Under the pieces are notes generated by a model. The model searched no databases and was not told where the DNA came from. It saw only the letters and a list, made by a program, of their open reading frames with translations. From assembly GCF_051020975.1 (NCBI RefSeq), contig NW_027478170.1, positions 124,001-188,000 on the forward strand: a DNA stretch of 64,000 nucleotides, written 5' to 3'. Each line of letters starts with the position of its first letter. Position 1 is the first letter of the stretch. This document shows positions 36,136 to 48,685 of the stretch, in pieces. This DNA is from Osmia lignaria lignaria. Taxonomy: Eukaryota > Arthropoda > Insecta > Hymenoptera > Megachilidae. The position numbers were made by a program, and so were the translations under genes.

Positions 36136-39100
36136 TTGCAGATTTATCTCAAGGGAAGGGCCTGACGGACATATTTCGAGATATTTCTTCTTCTTGTTGT
36201 TCTTCTTCTGCACAGCTAAGCTGGAAGTGGCATTTGCAGCTCGCAATAGTGCAGAGTTATCACAAAGAGAGGGGCCACGGTGTTTCTGTATCTCTATTAT
36301 GTTGGTGCGGCTTCGGAACTTTTAAATATCTTGATATATCTCGAGAACTACGCATCTGATCAAAAAATATCATAGAACATAAAAAGTAGGAAACTTAATT
36401 CTCTACAAAAAAGGTCTCTTAACATTTTGCCATAGCTCGCTTCGTTTCCGAGATATTTGCAGATATATCTCAAGGGAAGGGGCCTGACGGACATATTTCG
36501 AGATATTTCTTCTTCTTGTTGTTCTTCTTCTGCACAGCAAAACTGGAAGTGGCATTTCCAGCTCGCAATAGTGCAGAGTTATCTCAAAGAAAGGGGCCAC
36601 GGTGTTTCTGTATCTCTATTATGTTGGTGCGGCTTCGGAACTTTTAAATATCTTGATATATCTCGAGAACTACGCATCTGATCAGAAAATATCATAGAAC
36701 ATAAAGAGTAGGAAACTTAATTCTCTACAAAAAAGGTCTCTTAACATTTTGCCATAGCTCGCTTCGTTTCCGAGATATTTGCAGATATATCTCAAGGGAA
36801 GGGGCCTGACGGACATATTTCGAGATATTTCTTCTTCTTGTTGTTCTTCTTCTGCACAGCAAAACTGGAAGTGGCATTTCCAGCTCGCAATAGTGCAGAG
36901 TTATCTCAAAGAAAGGGGCCACGGTGTTTCTGTATCTCTATTATGTTGGTGCGGCTTCGGAACTTTTAAATATCTTGATATATCTCGAGAACTACGCATC
37001 TGATCAAAAAATATCATAGAACATAAAAAGTAGGAAACTTAATTCTCTACAAAAAAGGTCTCTTAACATTTTGCCATAGCTCGCTTCGTTTCCGAGATAT
37101 TTGCAGATGTATCCCAAGGGAAGGGGCCTGAGGGACATATTTCGAGATATTTCTTCTTCTTGTTGTTCTTCTTCTGCACAGCTAAGCTGGAAGTGGCATT
37201 TCCAGCTCGCAATAGTGCAGAGTTATCTCAAAGAAAGGGGCCACGGTGTTTCTGTATCTCTATTATGTTGGTGCGGCTTCGGAACTTTTAAATATCTTGA
37301 TATATCTCGAGAACTACGCATCTGATCAAAAAATATTATAGAACATAAAAAGTAGGAAACTTAATTCTCTACAAAAAAGGTCTCTTAACATTTTGCCATA
37401 GCTCGCTTCGTTTCCGAGATATTTGCAGATTTATCCCAAGGGAAGGGGCCTGAGGGACATATTTCGAGATATTTCTTCTTCTTGTTGTTCTTCTTCTGCA
37501 CAGCTAAGCTGGAAGTGGCATTTGCAGCTCGCAATAGTGCAGAGTTATCTCAAAGAAAGGGGCCACGGTGTTTCTGTATCTCTATTATGTTGGTGCGGCT
37601 TCGGAACTTTTAAATATCTTGATATATCTCGAGAACTACGCATCTGATCAAAAAATATCATAGAACATAAAAAGTAGGAAACTTAATTCTCTACAAAAAA
37701 CGTCTCATAACATTTTGCCATAGCTCGCTTCGTTTCCGAGATATTTGCAGATTTATCTCAAGGGAAGGGGCCTGACGGACATATCTCGAGATATTTCTTC
37801 TTCTTGTTGTTCTTCTTCTGCACAGCTAAGCTGGAAGTGGCATTTGCGGCTCGCACTAGTGCAGAGTTATCTCAAAGAAAGGGGCCACGGTGTTTCTGTA
37901 TCTCCATTATGTTGGTGCGGCTTCGGAACTTTTAAATATCTTGATATATCTCGAGAACTACGCATCTGATCAAAAAATATCATACTACATAAAAAGTAGG
38001 AAACTTAATTCTCTACAAGAAAGGTCTCTAAACATTTTGCCATAGCTCGCTTCGTTTCCGAGATATTTGCAGATTTATCTCAAGGGAAGGGCCTGACGGA
38101 CATATTTCGAGATATTTCTTCTTCTTGTTGTTCTTCTTCTGCACAGCTAAGCTGGAAGTGGCATTTGCAGCTCGCAATAGTGCAGAGTTATCTCAAAGAA
38201 AGGGGCCACGGTGTTTCTGTATCTCTATTATGTTGGTGCGGCTTCGGAACTTTTAAATATCTTGATATATCTCGAGAACTACGCATCTGATCAAAAAATA
38301 TCATAGAACATAAAAAGTAGGAAACTGAATTCTCTACAAAAAAGGTCTCTTAACATTTTGCCATAGCTCGCTTCGTTTCCGAGATATTTGCAGATTTATC
38401 CCAAGGGAAGGGGCCTGACGGACATATTTCGAGATATTTCTTCTTCTTGTTGTTCTTCTTCTGCACAGCTAAACTGGAAGTGGCATTTCCAGCTCGCAAT
38501 AGTGCAGAGTTATCTCAAAGAAAGGGGCCACGGTGTTTCTGTATCTCTATTATGTTGGTGCGGCTTCGGAACTTTTAAATATCTCGATATATCTCGAAAA
38601 CTACGCTTCTGATCAAAAAATATCATAGAACATAAATTGTAGGAAACATAATTCTCTACAAAAAACGTCTCTTAACATTTTGCGATAGCTCGCTTCGTTT
38701 CCGAGATATTTGCAGATTCAGCTCAAAGGAACGGGCCTGACGGACATATTTCGAGATATTTCTTCTTCTTGTTGTTCTTCTCCTGCACAGCTAAACTGGA
38801 AGTGGCATTTCCAGCTCGCAATAGTGCGGAGTTATCTCAAAGAAAGGGGCCACGGTGTTTCTGTATCTCTACTATGTTGGTGCGGCTTCGGAACTTTTAA
38901 ATATCTTGATATATCTCGAGAACTACGCATCTGATCAAAAAATATCATAGAACATAAAAAGTAGGAAACTTAATTCTCTGCAAAAAAGGTCTCTTAACAT
39001 TTTGCCATAGCTCGCTTCGTTTCCGAGATATTTGCAGATTTATCTCAAGGGAAGGGGCCTGACGGACATATCTCGAGATATTTCTTCTTCTTGTTGTTCT

Positions 39101-39353
39101 TCTTCTGCACAGCTAAGCTGGAAGTGGCATTTGCGGCTCGCACTAGTGCAGAGTTATCTCAAAGAAAGGGGCCACGGTGTTTCTGTATCTCCATTATGTT
39201 GGTGCGGCTTCGGAACTTTTAAATATCTTGATATATCTCGAGAACTACGCATCTGATCAAAAAATATCATACTACATAAAAAGTAGGAAACTTAATTCTC
39301 TACAAGGAAGGTCTCTAAACATTTTGCCATAGCTCGCTTCGTTTCCGAGATAT
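36136..39353 (+). repeat. Higher-order repeat, 10 monomers (3218 bp), copy 1
   Basis: It opens with a 321-bp TTATCACAAAG monomer (36136), two CAGCAAAACTGG monomers (36457, 36779; the leader between them reads ATAAAGAGTAGG), a GATGTATCCC monomer (37101), a CCTGAGGG monomer (37423), the palindrome/ATCTCCATT type (37745), a second 321-bp monomer (38067), then 38388, 38710 and 39032. The first four positions restart 3218 bp later at 39354. Confidence 0.8.
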
Positions 39354-41606
39354 TTGCAGATTTATCTCAAGGGAAGGGCCTGACGGACATATTTCGAGAT
39401 ATTTCTTCTTCTTGTTGTTCTTCTTCTGCACAGCTAAGCTGGAAGTGGCATTTGCAGCTCGCAATAGTGCAGAGTTATCACAAAGAGAGGGGCCACGGTG
39501 TTTCTGTATCTCTATTATGTTGGTGCGGCTTCGGAACTTTTAAATATCTTGATATATCTCGAGAACTACGCATCTGATCAAAAAATATCATAGAACGTAA
39601 AAAGTAGGAAACGTAATTCTCTACAAAAAAGGTCTCTTAACATTTTGCCATAGCTCGCTTCGTTTCCGAGATATTTGCAGATATATCTCAAGGGAAGGGG
39701 CCTGACGGACATATTTCGAGATATTTCTTCTTCTTGTTGTTCTTCTTCTGCACAGCAAAACTGGAAGTGGCATTTCCAGCTCGCAATAGTGCAGAGTTAT
39801 CTCAAAGAAAGGGGCCACGGTGTTTCTGTATCTCTATTATGTTGGTGCGGCTTCGGAACTTTTAAATATCTTGATATATCTCGAGAACTACGCATCTGAT
39901 CAGAAAATATCATAGAACATAAAGAGTAGGAAACTTAATTCTCTACAAAAAAGGTCTCTTAACATTTTGCCATAGCTCGCTTCGTTTCCGAGATATTTGC
40001 AGATATATCTCAAGGGAAGGGGCCTGAGGGACATATTTCGAGATATTTCTTCTTCTTGTTGTTCTTCTTCTGCACAGCAAAACTGGAAGTGGCATTTCCA
40101 GCTCGCAATAGTGCAGAGTTATCTCAAAGAAAGGGGCCACGGTGTTTCTGTATCTCTATTATGTTGGTGCGGCTTCGGAACTTTTAAATATCTTGATATA
40201 TCTCGAGAACCACGCATCTGATCAAAAAATATCATAGAACATAAAAAGTAGGAAACTTAATTCTCTACAAAAAAGGTCTCTTAACATTTTGCCATAGCTC
40301 GCTTCGTTTCCGAGATATTTGCAGATGTATCCCAAGGGAAGGGGCCTGAGGGACATATTTCGAGATATTTCTTCTTCTTGTTGTTCTTCTTCTGCACAGC
40401 TAAGCTGGAAGTGGCATTTCCAGCTCGCAATAGTGCAGAGTTATCTCAAAGAAAGGGGCCACGGTGTTTCTGTATCTCTATTATGTTGGTGCGGCTTCGG
40501 AACTTTTAAATATCTTGATATATCTCGAGAACTACGCATCTGATCAAAAAATATCATACAACATAAAAAGTAGGAAACCTAATTCTCTACAAAAAAGGTC
40601 TCTTAACATTTTGCCATAGCTCGCTTCGTTTCCGAGATATTTGCAGATTTATCCCAAGGGAAGGGGCCTGACGGACATATTTCGAGATATTTCTTCTTCT
40701 TGTTGTTCTTCTTCTGCACAGCAAAACTGGAAGTGGCATTTCCAGCTCGCAATAGTGCAGAGTTATCTCAAAGAAAGGGGCCACGGTGTTTCTGTATCTC
40801 TATTATGTTGGTGCGGCTTCGGAACTTTTAAATATCTTGATATATCTCGAGAACTACGCATCTGATCAGAAAATATCATAGAACATGAAAAGTGGGAAAC
40901 TTAATTCTCTACAAAAAAGGTCTCTTAACATTTTGCCATAGCTCGCTTCGTTTCCGAGATATTTGCAGATATATCTCAAGGGAAGGGGCCTGACGGACAT
41001 ATTTCGAGATATTTCTTCTTCTTGTTGTTCTTCTTCTGCACAGCAAAACTGGAAGTGGCATTTCCAGCTCGCAATAGTGCAGAGTTATCTCAAAGAAAGG
41101 GGCCACGGTGTTTCTGTATCTCTATTATGTTGGTGCGGCTTCGGAACTTTTAAATATCTTGATATATCTCGAGAACTACGTATCTTATCAAAAAATATTA
41201 TAGAACATAAAAAGTAGGAAACTTAATTCTCTACAAAAAAGGTCTCTTAACATTTTGCCATAGCTCGCTTCGTTTCCGAGATATTTGCAGATTTATCCCA
41301 AGGGAAGGGGCCTGAGGGACATATTTCGAGATATTTCTTCTTCTTGTTGTTCTTCTTCTGCACAGCTAAGCTGGAAGTGGCATTTGCAGCTCGCAATAGT
41401 GCAGAGTTATCTCAAAGAAAGGGGCCACGGTGTTTCTGTATCTCTATTATGTTGGTGCGGCTTCGGAACTTTTAAATATCTTGATATATCTCGAGAACTA
41501 CGCATCTGATCAAAAAATATCATAGAACATAAAAAGTAGGAAACTTAATTCTCTACAAAAAACGTCTCATAACATTTTGCCATAGCTGGCTTCGTTTCCG
41601 AGATAT
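39354..41606 (+). repeat. Second copy of the 10-monomer unit with an inserted pair
   Basis: 39354, 39675, 39997 and 40319 match 36136, 36457, 36779 and 37101, including the ATAAAGAGTAGG leader. Two CAGCAAAACTGG monomers (40641, 40963) are then inserted before 41285, which matches 37423. The inserted pair has the leaders AAACCTAATTC and ATGAAAAGTGGG, as at 24548/24870 and 28412/28734. Confidence 0.75.
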
Positions 41607-44501
41607 TTGCAGATTTATCTCAAGGGAAGGGGCCTGACGGACATATCTCGAGATATTTCTTCTTCTTGTTGTTCTTCTTCTGCACAGCTAAGCTGGAAGT
41701 GGCATTTGCGGCTCGCACTAGTGCAGAGTTATCTCAAAGAAAGGGGCCACGGTGTTTCTGTATCTCCATTATGTTGGTGCGGCTTCGGAACTTTTAAATA
41801 TCTTGATATATCTCGAGAACTACGCATCTGATCAAAAAATATCATACTACATAAAAAGTAGGAAACTTAATTCTCTACAAGAAAGGTCTCTAAACATTTT
41901 GCCATAGCTCGCTTCGTTTCCGAGATATTTGCAGATTTATCTCAAGGGAAGGGCCTGACGGACATATTTCGAGATATTTCTTCTTCTTGTTGTTCTTCTT
42001 CTGCACAGCTAAGCTGGAAGTGGCATTTGCAGCTCGCAATAGTGCAGAGTTATCACAAAGAGAGGGGCCACGGTGTTTCTGTATCTCTATTATGTTGGTG
42101 CGGCTTCGGAACTTTTAAATATCTTGATATATCTCGAGAACTACGCATCTGATCAAAAAATATCATAAAAGATAATAAGTAGGAAACTTAATTCTCTACA
42201 AAAAAGGTCTCCTAACATTTTGCCATAGCTCGCTTCGTTTCCGAGATATTTGCAGATTTATCTCAAGGGAAGGGGCCTGACGGACATATTTCGAGATATT
42301 TCTCCTTCTTGTTGTTCTTCTTCTGCACAGCTAAGCTGGAAGTGGCATTTGCGGCTCGCACTAGTGCAGAGTTATCTCAAAGAAAGGGGCCACGGTGTTT
42401 CTGTATCTCTACTATGTTGGTGCGGCTTCGGAACTTTTAAATATCTTGATATATCTCGAGAACTACGCATCTGATCAAAAAATATCATAGAACATAAAAA
42501 GTAGGAAACTTAATTCTCTGCAAAAAAGGTCTCTTAACATTTTGCCATAGCTCGCTTCGTTTCCGAGATATTTGCAGATTTATCTCAAGGGAAGGGGCCT
42601 GACGGACATATCTCGAGATATTTCTTCTTCTTGTTGTTCTTCTTCTGCACAGCTAAGCTGGAAGTGGCATTTGCGGCTCGCACTAGTGCAGAGTTATCTC
42701 AAAGAAAGGGGCCACGGTGTTTCTGTATCTCCATTATGTTGGTGCGGCTTCGGAACTTTTAAATATCTTGATATATCTCGAGAACTACGCATCTGATCAA
42801 AAAATATCATACTACATAAAAAGTAGGAAACTTAATTCTCTACAAGAAAGGTCTCTAAACATTTTGCCATAGCTCGCTTCGTTTCCGAGATATTTGCAGA
42901 TTTATCTCAAGGGAAGGGCCTGACGGACATATTTCGAGATATTTCTTCTTCTTGTTGTTCTTCTTCTGCACAGCTAAGCTGGAAGTGGCATTTGCAGCTC
43001 GCAATAGTGCAGAGTTATCACAAAGAGAGGGGCCACGGTGTTTCTGTATCTCTATTATGTTGGTGCGGCTTCGGAACTTTTAAATATCTTGATATATCTC
43101 GAGAACTACGCATCTGATCAAAAAATATCATAAAAGATAATAAGTAGGAAACTTAATTCTCTACAAAAAAGGTCTCCTAACATTTTGCCATAGCTCGCTT
43201 CGTTTCCGAGATATTTGCAGATTTATCTCAAGGGAAGGGGCCTGACGGACATATTTCGAGATATTTCTCCTTCTTGTTGTTCTTCTTCTGCACAGCTAAG
43301 CTGGCAGTGGCATTTGCGGCTCGCACTAGTGCAGAGTTATCTCAAAGAAAGGGGCCACGGTGTTTCTGTATCTCTATTATGTTGGTGCGGCTTCGGAACT
43401 TTTAAATATCTCGATATATCTCGAAAACTACGCTTCTGATCAAAAAATATCATAGAACGTAAATTGTAGGAAACATAATTCTCTACAAAAAACGTCTCTG
43501 AACATTTTGCCATAGCTCGCTTCGTTTCCGAGATATTTGCAGATATATCTCAAGGGAAGGGGCCTGAGGGACATATTTCGAGATATTTCTTCTTCTTGTT
43601 GTTCTTCTTCTGCACAGCTAAACTGGAAGTGGCATTTCCAGCTCGCAATAGTGCAGAGTTATCTCAAAGAAAGGGGCCACGGTGTTTCTGTATCTCCATT
43701 ATGTTGGTGCGGCTTCGGAACTTTTAAATATCTTGATATATCTCGAGAACTACGCATCTGATCAAAAAATATCATACTACATAAAAAGTAGGAAACTTAA
43801 TTCTCTACAAGAAAGGTCTCTAAACATTTTGCCATAGCTCGCTTCGTTTCCGAGATATTTGCAGATTTATCTCAAGGGAAGGGCCTGACGGACATATTTC
43901 GAGATATTTCTTCTTCTTGTTGTTCTTCTTCTGCACAGCTAAGCTGGAAGTGGCATTTGCAGCTCGCAATAGTGCAGAGTTATCACAAAGAGAGGGGCCA
44001 CGGTGTTTCTGTATCTCTATTATGTTGGTGCGGCTTCGGAACTTTTAAATATCTTGATATATCTCGAGAACTACGCATCTGATCAAAAAATATCATAAAA
44101 GATAATAAGTAGGAAACTTAATTCTCTACAAAAAAGGTCTCCTAACATTTTGCCATAGCTCGCTTCGTTTCCGAGATATTTGCAGATTTATCTCAAGGGA
44201 AGGGGCCTGACGGACATATTTCGAGATATTTCTCCTTCTTGTTGTTCTTCTTCTGCACAGCTAAGCTGGCAGTGGCATTTGCGGCTCGCACTAGTGCAGA
44301 GTTATCTCAAAGAAAGGGGCCACGGTGTTTCTGTATCTCTATTATGTTGGTGCGGCTTCGGAACTTTTAAATATCTCGATATATCTCGAAAACTACGCTT
44401 CTGATCAAAAAATATCATAGAACGTAAATTGTAGGAAACATAATTCTCTACAAAAAACGTCTCTGAACATTTTGCCATAGCTCGCTTCGTTTCCGAGATA
44501 T
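41607..44501 (+). repeat. Trimer repeat, three tandem units of 965 bp
   Basis: Units start at 41607, 42572 and 43537, each 322+321+322 bp. Each has a first monomer ending ATCTCCATT...CATACTACAT, a 321-bp TTATCACAAAG monomer, and a third monomer with TTTCTCCTTCTTG that is preceded by the rare leader ATAAAAGATAATAAGTAGG. The third monomers of units 2 and 3 share CTGGCAGTGGC and are followed by GTCTCTGAAC. Unit 3 begins with a fused monomer (43537: CCTGAGGG/TTCCAGC start, ATCTCCATT end). Confidence 0.9.
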
Positions 44502-45145
44502 TTGCAGATATATCTCAAGGGAAGGGGCCTGAGGGACATATTTCGAGATATTTCTTCTTCTTGTTGTTCTTCTTCTGCACAGCTAAACTGGAAGTGGCAT
44601 TTCCAGCTCGCAATAGTGCAGAGTTATCTCAAAGAAAGGGGCCACGGTGTTTCTGTATCTCTATTATGTTGGTGCGGCTTCGGAACTTTTAAATATCTTG
44701 ATATATCTCGAGAACTACGCATCTGATCAAAAAATATCATAGAACATAAAAAGTAGGAAACTTAATTCTCTACCAAAAAGGTCTCTTAACATTTTGCCAT
44801 AGCTCGCTTCGTTTCCGAGATATTTGCAGCTTTATCCCAAGGGAAGGGGCCTGAGGGACATATTTCGAGATACTTCTTCTTCTTGTTGTTCTTCTTCTGC
44901 ACAGCTAAGCTGGAAGTGGCATTTGCAGCTCGCAATAGTGCAGAGTTATCTCAAAGAAAGGGGCCACGGTGTTTCTGTATCTCTATTATGTTGGTGCGGC
45001 TTCGGAACTTTTAAATATCTTGATATATCTCGAGAACTACGCATCTGATCAAAAAATATCATAGAACATAAAAAGTAGGAAACTTAATTCTCTACAAAAA
45101 AGGTCTCTTAACATTTTGCCATAGCTCGCTTCGTTTCCGAGATAT

Positions 45146-47720
45146 TTGCAGATTTATCCCAAGGGAAGGGGCCTGAGGGACATATTTCGAGATATTTCTT
45201 CTTCTTGTTGTTCTTCTTCTGCACAGCTAAGCTGGAAGTGGTATTTGCGGCTCGCACTAGTGCAGAGTTATCTCAAAGAAAGGGGCCACGGTGTTTCTGT
45301 ATCTCCATTATGTTGGTGCGGCTTCGGAACTTTTAAATATCTTGATATATCTCGAGAACTACGCATCTGATCAAAAAATATCATACTACATAAAAAGTAG
45401 GAAACTTAATTCTCTACAAGAAAGGTCTCTAAACATTTTGCCATAGCTCGCTTCGTTTCCGAGATATTTGCAGATTTATCTCAAGGGAAGGGCCTGACGG
45501 ACATATTTCGAGATATTTCTTCTTCTTGTTGTTCTTCTTCTGCACAGCTAAGCTGGAAGTGGCATTTGCAGCTCGCAATAGTGCAGAGTTATCACAAAGA
45601 GAGGGGCCACGGTGTTTCTGTATCTCTATTATGTTGGTGCGGCTTCGGAACTTTTAAATATCTTGATATATCTCGAGAACTACGCATCTGATCAAAAAAT
45701 ATCATAGAAGATAATAAGTAGGAAACTTAATTCTCTACAAAAAAGGTCTCCTAACATTTTGCCATAGCTCGCTTCGTTTCCGAGATATTTGCAGATTTAT
45801 CTCAAGGGAAGGGGCCTGGCGGACATATTTCGAGATATTTCTCCTTCTTGTTGTTCTTCTTCTGCACAGCTAAGCTGGAAGTGGCATTTGCGGCTCGCAC
45901 TAGTGCAGAGGTATCTCAAAGAAAGGGGCCACGGTGTTTCTGTATCTCTATTATGTTGGTGCGGCTTCGGAACTTTTAAATATCTCGATATATCTCGAAA
46001 ACTACGCTTCTGATCAAAAAATGTCATAGAACATAAATTGTAGGAAACATAATTCTCTACAAAAAAGGTCTCATAACATTTTGCCATAGCTCGCTTCGTT
46101 TCCGAGATATTTGCAGATTTATCTCAAGGGAAGGGGCCTGACGGACATATTTCGAGATATTTCTTCTTCTTGTTGTTCTTCTTCTGCACAGCAAAACTGG
46201 AAGTGGCATTTCCAGCTCGCAATAGTGCAGAGTTATCTCAAAGAAAGGGGCCACGGTGTTTCTGTATCTCTATTATGTTGGTGCGGCTTCGGAACTTTTA
46301 AATATCTTGATATATCTCGAGAACTACGCATCTGATCAGAAAATATCATAGAACATAAAGAGTAGGAAACTTAATTCTCTACAAAAAAGGTCTCTTAACA
46401 TTTTGCCATAGCTCGCTTCGTTTCCGAGATATTTGCAGATATATCTCAAGGGAAGGGGCCTGACGGACATATTTCGAGATATTTCTTCTTCTTGTTGTTC
46501 TTCTTCTGCACAGCAAAACTGGAAGTGGCATTTCCAGCTCGCAATAGTGCAGAGTTATCTCAAAGAAAGGGGCCACGGTGTTTCTGTATCTCTATTATGT
46601 TGGTGCGGCTTCGGAACTTTTAAATATCTTGATATATCTCGAGAACTACGCATCTGATCAAAAAATATCATAGAACATAAAAAGTAGGAAACTTAATTCT
46701 CTACAAAAAAGGTCTCTTAACATTTTGCCATAGCTCGCTTCGTTTACGAGATATTTGCAGATGTATCCCAAGGGAAGGGGCCTGACGGACATATTTCGAG
46801 ATATTTCTTCTTCTTGTTGTTCTTCTTCTGCACAGCAAAACTGGAAGTGGCATTTCCAGCTCGCAATAGTGCAGAGTTATCTCAAAGAAAGGGGCCACGG
46901 TGTTTCTGTATCTCTATTATGTTGGTGCGGCTTCGGAACTTTTAAATATCTTGATATATCTCGAGAACTACGCATCTGATCAGAAAATATCATAGAACAT
47001 GAAAAGTGGGAAACTTAATTCTCTACAAAAAAGGTCTCTTAACATTTTGCCATAGCTCGCTTCGTTTCCGAGATATTTGCAGATATATCTCAAGGGAAGG
47101 GGCCTGACGGACATATTTCGAGATATTTCTTCTTCTTGTTGTTCTTCTTCTGCACAGCAAAACTGGAAGTGGCATTTCCAGCTCGCAATAGTGCAGAGTT
47201 ATCTCAAAGAAAGGGGCCACGGTGTTTCTGTATCTCTATTATGTTGGTGCGGCTTCGGAACTTTTAAATATCTTGATATATCTCGAGAACTACGTATCTG
47301 ATCAAAAAATATTATAGAACATAAAAAGTAGCAAACTTAATTCTCTACAAAAAAGGTCTCTTAACATTTTGCCATAGCTCGCTTCGTTTCCGAGATATTT
47401 GCAGATTTATCCCAAGGGAAGGGGCCTGAGGGACATATTTCGAGATATTTCTTCTTCTTGTTGTTCTTCTTCTGCACAGCTAAGCTGGAAGTGGCATTTG
47501 CAGCTCGCAATAGTGCAGAGTTATCTCAAAGAAAGGGGCCACGGTGTTTCTGTATCTCTATTATGTTGGTGCGGCTTCGGAACTTTTAAATATCTTGATA
47601 TATCTCGAGAACTACGCATCTGATCAAAAAATATCATAGAACATAAAAAGTAGGAAACTTAATTCTCTACAAAAAAGGTCTCTTAACATTTTGCCATAGC
47701 TCGCTTCGTTTCCGAGATAT
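45146..47720 (+). repeat. Eight-monomer block (2575 bp), partly repeated at 47721
   Basis: 45146 (GTGGTATTTGCGG), 45468 (321 bp) and 45789 (CCTGGCGG) recur at 47721, 48043 and 48364, 2575 bp later. Between them lie four CAGCAAAACTGG monomers (46111, 46433, 46755, 47077) and one CCTGAGGG monomer (47399). The CCTGGCGG monomer is preceded each time by ATAGAAGATAATAAGTAGG. It appears again at 51260. Confidence 0.8.
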
Positions 47721-48363
47721 TTGCAGATTTATCCCAAGGGAAGGGGCCTGAGGGACATATTTCGAGATATTTCTTCTTCTTGTTGTTCTTCTTCTGCACA
47801 GCTAAGCTGGAAGTGGTATTTGCGGCTCGCACTAGTGCAGAGTTATCTCAAAGAAAGGGGCCACGGTGTTTCTGTATCTCCATTATGTTGGTGCGGCTTC
47901 GGAACTTTTAAATATCTTGATATATCTCGAGAACTACGCATCTGATCAAAAAATATCATACTACATAAAAAGTAGGAAACTTAATTCTCTACAAGAAAGG
48001 TCTCTAAACATTTTGCCATAGCTCGCTTCGTTTCCGAGATATTTGCAGATTTATCTCAAGGGAAGGGCCTGACGGACATATTTCGAGATATTTCTTCTTC
48101 TTGTTGTTCTTCTTCTGCACAGCTAAGCTGGAAGTGGCATTTGCAGCTCGCAATAGTGCAGAGTTATCACAAAGAGAGGGGCCACGGTGTTTCTGTATCT
48201 CTATTATGTTGGTGCGGCTTCGGAACTTTTAAATATCTTGATATATCTCGAGAACTACGCATCTGATCAAAAAATATCATAGAAGATAATAAGTAGGAAA
48301 CTTAATTCTCTACAAAAAAGGTCTCCTAACATTTTGCCATAGCTCGCTTCGTTTCCGAGATAT

Positions 48364-48685
48364 TTGCAGATTTATCTCAAGGGAAGGGGCCTGGCGGACA
48401 TATTTCGAGATATTTCTCCTTCTTGTTGTTCTTCTTCTGCACAGCTAAGCTGGAAGTGGCATTTGCGGCTCGCACTAGTGCAGAGTTATCTCAAAGAAAG
48501 GGGCCACGGTGTTTCTGTATCTCCATTATGTTGGTGCGGCTTCGGAACTTTTAAATATCTTGATATATCTCGAGAACTACGCATCTGATCAAAAAATATC
48601 ATACTACATAAAAAGTAGGAAACTTAATTCTCTACAAGAAAGGTCTCTAAACATTTTGCCATAGCTCGCTTCGTTTCCGAGATAT
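48364..48685 (+). repeat. Chimeric monomer (CCTGGCGG start, ATCTCCATT end)
   Basis: The start (CCTGGCGG, TTTCTCCTTCTTG) equals 45789. The end (ATCTCCATT with the CATACTACAT tail) belongs to the other type, and a 321-bp monomer follows. It marks the place where the repeat of 45146-46110 breaks off. Confidence 0.75.
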
